Of a DNA stretch of 64,000 nt, positions 49,001 to 54,919 are shown in pieces (position 1 is the first letter of the stretch; each line of letters opens with the position of its first letter). The position numbers and the translations under genes were made by a program. The DNA is from Distichodus sexfasciatus (lineage: Eukaryota; Chordata; Actinopteri; Characiformes; Distichodontidae), in NCBI GenBank assembly GCA_032718565.1, contig JAVGVS010000011.1:5714869-5778868 (forward strand), in the 5' to 3' direction. The notes below the pieces were generated by a model that was given only the letters and a program-made list of their open reading frames with translations, was not told the DNA's origin and did no database searches.

Positions 49001-52000
49001 ATGGAATTCAGGAAAAAATAAAACAGAATTTAGGAAAAACCAAAACGGATTTCATAGGGCCCTAGAAATGTATCAGACTTAAGCTTTGTGTTGGGAAAGT
49101 GTTTTTCATGACTTTTGTTTGTTGGGTTTTTTCATCTTTCCTCCTCAGTTGTTCTCTATGGAGAGTCTGGCGCGGGAGGCCTCTATGGGTGTCCTGAAGG
49201 ATCTGATGCACGGTCTGATCACCCTGATGTTGGACTCGAGAGTTGAGGACATCGAGGACGGACAGCAGCTCATCCGCTCTGTCAACCTGCTGGTGGTGCG
49301 CGTGTTGGAGAAATCGGATCAGACCAACATCCTCAGGTGCAAACCTTTCCAAGCTATAAATGGAAGTCGCTGTGGGTAAGAGTGTCTGCTAAATGTCATC
49401 AATGTAAAACTCTCTTTCCCTTTTGTCCCCAGTGCTCTGCTGGTGCTGCTGCAGGACAGTCTCATCACCACGGCAGGATCACCAATGTTCTCAGAGTTGG
49501 TCATGAAGGTTAGGGAGAGGTCCAGTTGTGTCTGTTTTAAATGAACGTGTGAGTTAACATCCCATGTTTAGTTCGTACTCGTGTGTTTTAACACTGCCGT
49601 CTGCGGCCCACTGCAGTGTCTGTGGCGAATGATCCGCTTCCTGCCCGAGACCATCAACAGCATCAACTTGGACCGCATCCTCCTGGACGTCCATAATTTC
49701 ATGAAGGTTTTCCCTAAAGAGAAACTCAAGCAGCTAAAGAGCGACGTGCCCCACCGCACTCTGAAGACGCTGCTACACACACTCTGCAAACTCAGAGGGG
49801 CAAAGGTAGCGTCCAGAAGACCAGAGCTACAGACATTGAGCCTTGATAGGAACTCAGACAGGCCTCCGCATTCATATTGAAAGGCCATAGTGCTTCTTAC
49901 TGACCTTCCCTTACACGGTCTACGGAAAATGTGTTCTTATGTAATTATTTATGTTTTCATGGTCTCTGCTACACACAGATACTGGACCACTTGTCCATGA
50001 TCGAGAACCGGAACGAGTCAGAGCTGGAGGCCCACCTGAGGCGGGTGGTCAAGCATTCTGGAAACTTCTCTGGACTCAAGTCTGAGCAGATCATGGAGAA
50101 GGGAGCCTTGAGATCGGTATGCTACTGATTAAATTCTCTTAACATTTTTATTTGTTAATAAACTGTACTCCAGGTGGCCCAAGTGTTTTTTTCTTTGACC
50201 AATAAGATGCTAGAGAATGTCAGCCTTCAGTGACAGTTGTTCTGATTGGGGAGAGGGGTCATGGAATGTCCACAGCTTAAAGACGCAAAAATTTGTAGGT
50301 AGGTTAAATGTCACGGTTTCTTTTCTTTGGTTCACAGGACGATAAAGTGATCAAGGCGAAAGTGAGCGACATCCTTTCAGAGATTTTCAAAAAGATCGGC
50401 TCGAAGGAGAACACTAAAGAGGTAAGAACTGTGACCCACACACTTCCAAACACACAAACCCGCCCACCACAAGGTTTGTCTTGTCCTGTGCATGGTAAAT
50501 ACTACATACGCATAAATATACACTAGTAATAGGTACCTTCATCTGTATTCAGGCAACAAATGTGACTCTGCACGGCAAAACCAGTCGCTTGTTGCAACGG
50601 AGGTTTCCGAGAAAAACGAGCGTTTATGTTGCGTGGGGTAACATTTTGGATTTTTTGTTTTTAGTGTTTTGAAACAGTGGAAGGTCTATACTGTACTGTT
50701 GTGAATAAATTTCGCTGAAAAACTTACCCTTTCCATCCTAAAAACGTAACTTTCTTGAGGTGAGGACTTCAATTCCAGCAGAATGTTAAAAGTTTCTGTT
50801 TTGACCGCTCTACTTCAATATTTACGGTAAATCCACTCATTGACTAGCGTGAAGATATTTCTCCGGAATCCATCTTCGTCTCCCGAGTTCAGTTAACCTA
50901 ACGCAGGTAGGCTATCCATGTGGCTGTGAATGCAGCGTAGGCTACCGTAAATACAAACGTAGCCGCGACCGCACCAAGCGTCTGTGGGTGCTACGGCGAT
51001 AGTCAACTTCAAAGGCAGATTTCTCCGTTTCTCACTTGGGAGAAACCCGACTCCTTTAAATGACTCAATTTTGACAATTTGCGACAAGCAACTGGTTTTG
51101 CCGTGCAGAGTCACAAATGTTCTTTCATATTGAATAAATACATATTAAAATGTTACATTTTTAATAAACATTTTCCCAGGGCCTGACGGAGCTGTATGAG
51201 TACAAGCAGAAGTACTCGGAGGCAGACCTGGAGCCCTTCTTGAGGAACACTTCTCAGTTCTTTCAGAGCTATGTGGAGCGAGGCCTGCGCATGATTGAAT
51301 CCGAGCGAGAGGGGAAGACCCGTGTGCCGAGTTCTGCAGGTAGAAACGCTCTCCCCGTCTCCGACTGGGGCTTCACTGCTGTACTGTTTTGGGTTACAGA
51401 CAGCCAGCCATTAACAAAAAAGACACACTCAAATACTCACCCACCTTACCGCATTACGACCTGAATTAGACCACTACACAACTCTCATCATTTTAAGCTT
51501 CTGAGTGTGATGGACGTGTGCTTGTACAAATGAAAACGTCTGCTCTCTCTTCTCGCTCCTTAGTAATTTCACATCACAACACAGAGTCTCAGTACCCCTC
51601 CACCCACAACACCGTGCCGGTCAGCAGTAACGGTGAGGAACTGAAACCTGCCGTTTACTACGAGAGACTGAAGATCCTCCGTCAGCGCCATGGGCTGGAG
51701 AACGCCAAGGTTTGGTCTATTCACATGCAAGCAATCTTAGAGTGTAGTAACGCTCACGTTAATCTCATCAAATCACCCAGACGTCCCTTGACGACCAGAC
51801 AGAGGCTAAAATCTGTCTTAACAGCTCTTTTCATTTCCTTTAAGTCCTTGCATCACAAGGTTCAGCAGATTGTGGTTTCCTCCTTAACCACCTGATGTAA
51901 CAAAGTAGGCATAAAAGATGTGTAGCTAGTGCAGGAAACACCAGCGCCCTCATTTATCAAACGTTCGTACAAACTGTCCTAAATACCATCCTACGAATGA

Positions 52001-53404
52001 AATTTAGAATGTTCATAAGTACAAAAAAAGCCAGATTTATCAAACGTGCGGAGGCCAGTCATACGCATGTTTGTAAGTAATCAACTGTTGATAAATCCCA
52101 CACGTTCTTACTCAGCTGCTCGTGCCCGTTCAGTCATTTGCATTCAGAAGCGCCCTCAGTTGACTATATTTGGTAACACCACATCCTTTAAAACCATGCA
52201 GAAAATCCTTGTTTTTTTTCCCAAAAATAATGGCCAAGAGATTAAAAAAAGAAACGTCAGCGAAACTGAGATCAAGGTCCTCGTTGTCGAGGTCGAAATG
52301 AACCAGAAATTGCTGTTTGGTTCTCTCAGCTCCGGAGTAACCAATCAAAAACAGAATCCTGCCTGGGAGAAAGTGACAGAGGCAGTAAATGCAGTCGGGT
52401 CAGAGGGGAGGTCCCTGTCAGATTTATTTTTATTTTTTTTTATGGTTTGATATCAAACCGTGTCTCGGCACACAGACGGGACAGATCTGCTACCGAGGGT
52501 GGACAGATCACTACTGAGCTGACGACATTTGACACGTGGATAATTGAGACTTTCAATATTGCAGTTTCCCTGGTCTACCACTAGATTCTGGCGTACGCAT
52601 GGTCAGAGCTGTTCTTGTGTTTAAGAACATTTCTAAGTACAAGTACAAGATGGTAAATTCCACACTTTCCGTGAAAATGTTCTCACACAAACAAAATATG
52701 TACAAATCTGTGCGTAAGAACGGTTGATAAATGAGGGCCCAGATCTGGACAGAGCACTGGGCTGTGAAGACCAGGGTTGAGAAACACTAAGGCGCTTGTG
52801 TCCAGCAGGTGGAGCTGTAGATCCGACTTCTGTGTACATCTTGAAAAAACTCCCAGTTCTTTTGAAATATGACTTGTTTAAATGAAGTAAACTTTATAAA
52901 CATCTATCCCTCAATAGCTAATTGGCTTATCTGATCAGACACGTAACAAGTGGTCTGAATCTCGAGAAAGCACGAAAGATAAATGTTTTTTTAAAAGACA
53001 GAACTATGCTTTTAACTCTTAACAGGTCTGTACTGTAGAGTCTATTACACAAAGACAAACAAGGTTTTCACTGATCATTAAAATTGAATGAAGTTTAATA
53101 CAAACCACATTCTTCAGTCTGACCTTCTCACGTCCTGTTTGCCATCCCCTCAAAGCAGCAGCAGCAGCAGCAGCAGCAGGAAGACGACCGTCCTCCTGCT
53201 CACTCCTCGCTGCTGTCCAAGCCGCCGCTCGCCTCCTCCACCGACATGCTGCACAGCAAACTCTCCCAGCTCAAAGAGTCGCGCGAGTCGCACTTCCAGC
53301 AGGACCAGTCTCGCGCGCACAGCCCCGGACGAGCCTCGTCACCCGCCGCCAACCTCGACGACCTGAAGAAGAGGCTCGAGCGCATCAAGAGCAACCGCCA
53401 ATAG
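23377..53404 (+). CDS. ckap5: Cytoskeleton-associated protein 5 (XMAP215/ch-TOG microtubule polymerase)
   Basis: CKAP5 binds free tubulin through its TOG domains and adds it to microtubule plus ends; it also works at spindle poles with TACC3. The start codon context is GCCACTATGG and the protein begins MGDDSEWMKLPIDQKCEHK, as in human. I place 44 coding exons, giving about 2,030 codons (human 2,032), with the stop at 53402-53404. Order: TOG1 (exons 1-5), TOG2 (6-11), basic linker (12-13), TOG3 (14-19), TOG4 (20-24), linker (25-28), TOG5 (29-33), C-terminal region (34-44). Phases agree at every junction except around exons 32-33 (43,597-44,048), which carry small indels and an in-frame stop. 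Introns are crowded with DNA transposons. Polyadenylation is probably at 54,128. Confidence 0.96.
24409..24445. repeat. Alternating purine-pyrimidine tract in ckap5 intron 2
   Basis: A TG run is followed directly by a GC-rich alternating stretch (GCGCGCGCGTGCGCGTGC) with a single phase break. Such tracts can adopt left-handed DNA. Confidence 0.6.
25372..26183. mobile_element. hAT-like non-autonomous DNA transposon
   Basis: The element starts TAGGGATGCACCGATTG and ends with CAGTGCATCCCTA, giving terminal inverted repeats of about 11 bp. The flanking 8-mers GTTAATTA and ATTATTTA agree at 6 of 8 positions, fitting an old 8-bp target-site duplication. Subterminal repeats of CCGAT/ATCGG occur at both ends. 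No transposase is recognisable. It lies in ckap5 intron 2. Confidence 0.75.
28385..30987 (+). CDS. ckap5: ckap5 exons 6-11: TOG2 domain
   Basis: Exons 28385-28488, 29411-29524, 29616-29720, 29866-29955, 30042-30206 and 30859-30987 encode about residues 255-490. Landmarks are VDPYELLEAVEILSKIPKDF, AKKWQERKEALEAVE, VVGKDANVMLVTLAAKC, PAILEKFKEKKPQVVQAL, ISEDILAVMDNKNPSIKQQ, LPKSVLKPLCAALLK and PEVRDAAFEALGTAMK. The donor of exon 6 is followed after only 12 bp by a hAT element. A family A SINE sits in intron 10. Confidence 0.95.
28501..29299. mobile_element. hAT-like non-autonomous element beside a ckap5 splice donor
   Basis: It begins TAGGGCTGCAA and ends TTGCAGCCCTA, an 11-bp perfect inverted repeat, with target-site duplications GTCTGAAC and GTCTAAAC (7 of 8 matching). 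The left duplication covers intron positions +5 to +12 of ckap5 exon 6. No transposase reading frame is recognisable. Confidence 0.85.
30487..30727 (+). repeat. tRNA-derived SINE, family A, nearly complete copy
   Basis: The head contains GGTGGCATAACGGTAGGGTG and the B-box-like GGTTCGAATCC; the body has CATGAGCAAGGTACCGTCCC and the tail AATAATCACTCACTTTCACT. This is the best copy of the family in the window and lies in ckap5 intron 10. Confidence 0.75.
31157..31556 (+). CDS. ckap5: ckap5 exons 12-13: basic low-complexity linker
   Basis: Exons 31157-31315 and 31458-31556 encode the Lys/Ala/Pro-rich linker between TOG2 and TOG3. It begins IKECADKVELVGGKKGAG and continues with KKAPAAK and SGPPKKVKPAAAPSAKAKK. 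In XMAP215 proteins the basic linkers provide non-specific affinity for the microtubule lattice. The segment is shorter than in human. Confidence 0.9.
31660..33923 (+). CDS. ckap5: ckap5 exons 14-19: TOG3 domain
   Basis: Exons 31660-31770, 31929-32021, 32164-32349, 33148-33242, 33352-33409 and 33798-33923 encode about residues 577-799. Landmarks are [94 protein letters not shown] and AITLLGVMYLYMGAPLRMFF. Intron 16 carries a family A SINE, and a CT-rich tract directly follows exon 19. Confidence 0.95.
32401..32580 (+). repeat. tRNA-derived SINE, family A, shortened copy
   Basis: The head (AGCGTAAAGGTTAGGGCGTT) and tail (TGTGGTGTGTTCACAGTGAC) match the other copies, with an internal deletion around the CATGAGCAAGG body. 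It lies in ckap5 intron 16. Confidence 0.65.
34912..38183 (+). CDS. ckap5: ckap5 exons 20-24: acidic linker and TOG4 domain
   Basis: Exons 34912-35051, 35187-35361, 35594-35707, 36319-36447 and 37989-38183 encode about residues 800-1,050. The linker contains EGEDAEEEEVDGAAGD and DLLPRTDI; TOG4 follows with SKISDKNWKIRKEGLDEV, PMALKGRLTDSNKLLVQQTL, VKQHVKSLGFPVVTVLGDSK, AWVEQTGMKEWLEGEDLSEE, LGWLAEKLPTMRT and LEDRSGDVRKKAQDALPTF. Intron 20 is only 135 bp and contains no stop in frame. Intron 23 carries a LINE-like tail and a truncated Tc1 element. Confidence 0.95.
36752..37060. repeat. Interspersed repeat, LINE 3'-end-like
   Basis: The start TTCAAGATTCTTTATTTGTC and an AT-rich body with GTGAAATGTGTCCTAAACTG resemble a dispersed repeat common in fish genomes. 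I cannot name the family securely, and no coding part is present. Confidence 0.35.
37193..37821 (-). mobile_element. Truncated Tc1-like transposon with transposase C-terminus
   Basis: On the minus strand, 37,821-37,420 encodes the C-terminal part of a Tc1 transposase. It contains the second catalytic Asp (QQDNDPKH) and the third acidic residue (DLNPIEMLWHDLE), ending in EVIAAKGGSTSY. One terminal region is present at the low-coordinate side (GAAAAAGTATGTGAACCCTT). The 5' part of the gene and the other terminus are missing, so the element is dead. It lies in ckap5 intron 23. Confidence 0.85.
38273..40917 (+). CDS. ckap5: ckap5 exons 25-28: TOG4-TOG5 linker, with a possible cassette exon
   Basis: Exons 38273-38405, 39432-39529, a proposed 39734-39814, and 40792-40917. 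The first encodes KDQVVAMLEKARAVMPAKPA and an Ala/Lys/Pro run. The second encodes QPAADDYSMGDSKPDTKKTK. The last encodes KPSTKDDEDRMGPIFILVPN, where the conserved pre-TOG5 sequence resumes. The 81-bp third segment has an acceptor, a donor and an open frame in phase 0 on both sides, but low conservation. The donor of 39432-39529 is weak (GTCCGA), and without splicing the frame stops two codons later. Confidence 0.85.
40253..40687. mobile_element. hAT-like non-autonomous element, AGGGCCCTATGA family, copy 1
   Basis: The ends are AGGGCCCTATGAAATCCG and its inverse (CGGAAATCATAGGGCCCT). Flanking 8-mers ACCCCTCT and ACACCTCA match at 6 of 8. The interior is homologous, in opposite orientation, to the copy at 48,338. 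A decayed minus-strand frame (KRRLAETPKYSKKNKYGIRV) is shared with that copy. It lies in ckap5 intron 27. Confidence 0.75.
41037..44048 (+). CDS. ckap5: ckap5 exons 29-33: TOG5 domain, last two exons disrupted
   Basis: Exons 41037-41186, 41322-41525, 41995-42130, 43597-43784 and 43893-44048. The first three are clean: LKWNFITPRDEYVEQLKTQM, IGCLDLILKWFTLRFFDTNT, SSFIPYLILKVGESKDVVRK and FPFLMEGAKSKNAKQRS. Exon 32 continues with a recognisable but shifted ECLEELG segment, hits an in-frame TGA, and returns to frame at DIAVHSGDRDTTVRNAALNT. Exon 33 contains several one- to two-base indels across the [20 protein letters not shown] region. The disrupted bases could be assembly error or genuine damage. 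Confidence 0.85.
41821..41892 (+). repeat. ckap5: Duplicated splice-acceptor segment of ckap5 exon 28 inside intron 30
   Basis: This stretch repeats 40,741-40,811 (the last 50 bp of intron 27 with its CATTCAG acceptor, plus the first 20 bp of exon 28). I see only a two-base insertion in the CT run and one A-to-G change. Both copies are preceded by TA/CA-rich microsatellite sequence. After the duplicated GCCAAGAAGA the sequences diverge. Confidence 0.85.
42203..42735. mobile_element. Tc1/mariner-like foldback element
   Basis: The ends are CAGTACTGTGCAAAAGTTTT and its inverse, with TA on the left and a mutated TG on the right. The inverted match extends far inward: CAAATCAATATTTGGTGTGA on the left pairs with its inverse around 42,585-42,605. 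The element is therefore close to one long palindrome with a small loop. No transposase is present. It lies in ckap5 intron 31. Confidence 0.82.
42736..43596. mobile_element. Composite transposon remnants, including a BED-finger-like fragment
   Basis: The segment begins GAGGGATGCACGATC and contains a second hAT-like start near 43,147 (GGGCTGAGCAAATAAATCGA). At 43,380-43,445 the plus strand encodes HFGNTTNMGNHMTCHHPENK, which resembles the end of a BED-type zinc finger from hAT transposases. Boundaries cannot be fixed, and decay is advanced. Confidence 0.4.
45229..45384 (-). repeat. tRNA-derived SINE, family C, first half (interrupted)
   Basis: The body matches the copies at 11,353 and 55,147 (GGGTTAAGGGTCTTGCTCAT). 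It breaks at CCTCTTAA, where a Harbinger element is inserted, and resumes at 46,058-46,096 with TAAAGGCGAGCGTCCTAACC. Confidence 0.75.
45385..46057 (-). mobile_element. PIF/Harbinger transposon remnant nested in a SINE
   Basis: Imperfect terminal inverted repeats of about 30-35 bp (left GGCTGAAATATACTTTGCTG; right AGCAAGTATATTGCAGTC) are flanked by a TAA duplication on each side. That is the target type preferred by PIF/Harbinger. The minus strand at 45,706-45,482 encodes EYFRLPPKVFDESLHRIRPH and QLAVTLRFLAT, typical of the N-terminal part of Harbinger transposases. The catalytic domain is missing. It lies in ckap5 intron 33. Confidence 0.82.
46058..46096 (-). repeat. tRNA-derived SINE, family C, second half (interrupted)
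   Basis: This is the tRNA-like head of the SINE begun at 45,229. On the minus strand it contains GGTGGTCTAGTGGTTAGGAC. It joins to the first half at a single TAA once the Harbinger element is removed. Confidence 0.7.
46370..53404 (+). CDS. ckap5: ckap5 exons 34-44: C-terminal region
   Basis: Exons 46370-46540, 47339-47459, 48084-48263, 49149-49336, 49433-49508, 49617-49805, 49979-50116, 50338-50421, 51180-51339, 51564-51709 and a last exon whose acceptor falls in a CAG run (about 53156-53180) ending at 53404. Landmarks are [138 protein letters not shown] and DDLKKRLERIKSNRQ. This part carries the helical C-terminal domain and the TACC3-interaction region of the family. Confidence 0.94.
46613..47023. 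repeat. Minisatellite in ckap5 intron 34
   Basis: About eight imperfect tandem units, spaced roughly 48-58 bp, carry the core GGTCTCACCTGAATATGAGA followed by TTATTTATTAGGGGGTTA. The array starts about 70 bp after the exon 34 donor. A 79-residue open frame across it is a by-product of the repeat. Confidence 0.9.
47703..47920 (+). repeat. tRNA-derived SINE, family A
   Basis: The head is AAGCGTAACAGTTAGGGAGT, the body CATGAGCAAGGTACCGTCCC and the tail CAATGGCAAATAATCACTCC. It lies in ckap5 intron 35 in the sense orientation. Confidence 0.7.
48338..49063. mobile_element. hAT-like non-autonomous element, AGGGCCCTATGA family, copy 2
   Basis: The ends are AGGGCCCTATGATTTGCGCG and GGATTTCATAGGGCCCT, with target-site duplications AGAAGTGT and AGAAATGT (7 of 8). 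It is longer than copy 1 at 40,253 and inverted relative to it. A decayed frame near 48,600-48,715 contains the shared SPNDFYELGEQLF segment. It lies in ckap5 intron 36. Confidence 0.8.
49365..49410. repeat. SINE tail fragment inside a 96-bp ckap5 intron
   Basis: GTCGCTGTGGGTAAGAGTGT followed by CTGCTAAATG matches the end of a dispersed fish tRNA-SINE-like repeat (compare the inverse at 11,353 and 55,147). It makes up about half of intron 37 (49337-49432). Confidence 0.55.
50564..51112. mobile_element. Non-autonomous DNA transposon with a perfect 8-bp target duplication
   Basis: The ends are GACTCTGCACGGCAAAACCA and its inverse, with about 34 bp of inverted repeat and two mismatches. They are flanked on both sides by ACAAATGT. 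The 8-bp duplication fits hAT-type elements. The interior has no coding potential. It lies in ckap5 intron 41. Confidence 0.82.
51945..52739 (+). mobile_element. PIF/Harbinger remnant with a Myb/SANT-like fragment
   Basis: The terminal inverted repeats are GCCCTCATTTATCAAACGTT and GGTTGATAAATGAGGGCC, flanked by CCAG on both sides. The plus strand near 52,240-52,420 encodes KRNVSETEIKVLVVEVEMNQ and AWEKVTEAVNAVGSEGRSLS, matching the Myb/SANT-like accessory protein of Harbinger transposons. There is no transposase part. It lies in ckap5 intron 43. Confidence 0.8.
53156..53179 (+). repeat. ckap5: Eight CAG repeats spanning the acceptor of the last ckap5 exon
   Basis: The sequence reads AAAG followed by eight CAG triplets and then GAAGACGAC, where the conserved EDDRPP coding begins. 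Each CAG could act as a 3' splice site, and any CAG kept in the mRNA adds one Gln in frame. Confidence 0.85.
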
Positions 53405-54150
53405 AAACAAGCTCACACACACAGTGTCTCCTTATGTCTAGCAAGATACAGCTACCTAGACAAATAACTCCCGCTCCGTTCGCCCTTCTTTCTCGCACTC
53501 CGCTCTCAGTCCTGATCGTTTCAGGTCAAACTTATGTATAGATTAAGATGTTAAGAATGGGGGGGAGGGGGATTCCAACCACCACATTGTTCCATTGTAT
53601 AATATTAAGTGAACTACATTTCGATTGTTTAGTATTGTGCACAACTGTTTGAGGGGTTTTGTTTTGTATATACTCATGGTCGCTAACCACTTCAGGCTTT
53701 TACGTGTCATGTTTAGGGTTTGCAGTGGATGGTTTCCTTGTGAAGAGTGCTGTAATATGTGTTACTGGAGCTGTCTGACTTCTTTCTTTTTTTATTAAAT
53801 AGGCGTTAGGGAAATTTCTCTCTTTCTCTATCTCTCTGAAATTAAAAAAAAGCCCATCCACTGTTTGCCATTTTCCTTTTTCATCTCTGAAGCACTTGTA
53901 AAACATGAAGGATTTGTTATTTTGTTCCATGAGGGGCATGGCATGAAGAACTTTCTTTTGTAAATAGTTTGCATTACTAAACCCTGTTAATTACATTTTT
54001 GTTGAATAATATTCCAACATCTTGCACTTACTAGCAGAATGTTGGCAGTTCTGAAGCATTGTTTTGTATGTCATTCAAGTAGTGTTGAATTGTTGCTATT
54101 AAGTGTATAATCTATAGTGAAAATGGCAATAAAGATTTTTTTTAATATAA
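53405..54150 (+). other. ckap5: ckap5 3' untranslated region with polyadenylation signal
   Basis: It starts after the TAG at 53402-53404 and runs to a canonical AATAAA at 54128-54133. It contains a G-rich run near 53,557 and a CT-rich stretch near 53,820. The end position is inferred from the signal only. Confidence 0.6.
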
Positions 54151-54919
54151 TTTAACAAACTATAAGATGGCTGCTGTGCATTTGTTCGATTTCTTCCAGG
54201 TTGCAGTTTGTCATTATAATCAGCTGATTAATGCTGATGTTCTTAATTTTGCAGTGGTGTTAAGCTCAATAGTGTTAGACTTCAGGGATTTTCAACCGGT
54301 GGTCCGCAGTGGCAATGCAGGAGGTTTGTGACATGCAGTCTCAGATTCACTACTAAAAATACCTTTTCATTTTTTTTTTGTTCGATTTATTTCCAGATGA
54401 TTTGGGCGTCTTTATGAATAATGAATGTATTGCAAATATCTAAAACATAATAGACAAAATAAAACAGGCACATGGTGGGCTGCAGACTACAGCTTATTTC
54501 GAACAGTGGTCCCTGGGACAGAATCAAAAATGGAGTGGAGAAAAGTGGAACAAATAGACAGAAAAACATGAATAAATTCTTACGGAGACAGCATCAAAAC
54601 ATACAATGTATCAATATAAGGAAATGTATTTTTTAAATACACTTACAGATACAATGTTGGCTATTTTCTGTCCAATTTTAATTCCTGGGTGTACAGTTTC
54701 TGTATTATAAATGTTCAGTTTTCCCCACTTTGTTATTATATAGGGTGTCATGTTTAAAACTGTGTTGGAAAGGTTAGGGTTTGCTGTGCTTTATTTCGGT
54801 GGTATGTGGCTATCAAACTGAAGGTAAAATCTCTCACAACATTTCAAAAATGCTGTAAATAAAGAATGCAAGTTACACTCAGTTTTATCTTAAACAGTCT
54901 GATATCCACTTCATTTTAG
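54151..54919. other. Convergent intergenic stretch between ckap5 and drc7
   Basis: AT-rich, with no gene or repeat I can name. A minus-strand AATAAA equivalent (TTTATT at 54790-54795) lies about 125 bp past the drc7 stop and is the likely polyadenylation signal of drc7. Confidence 0.5.
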
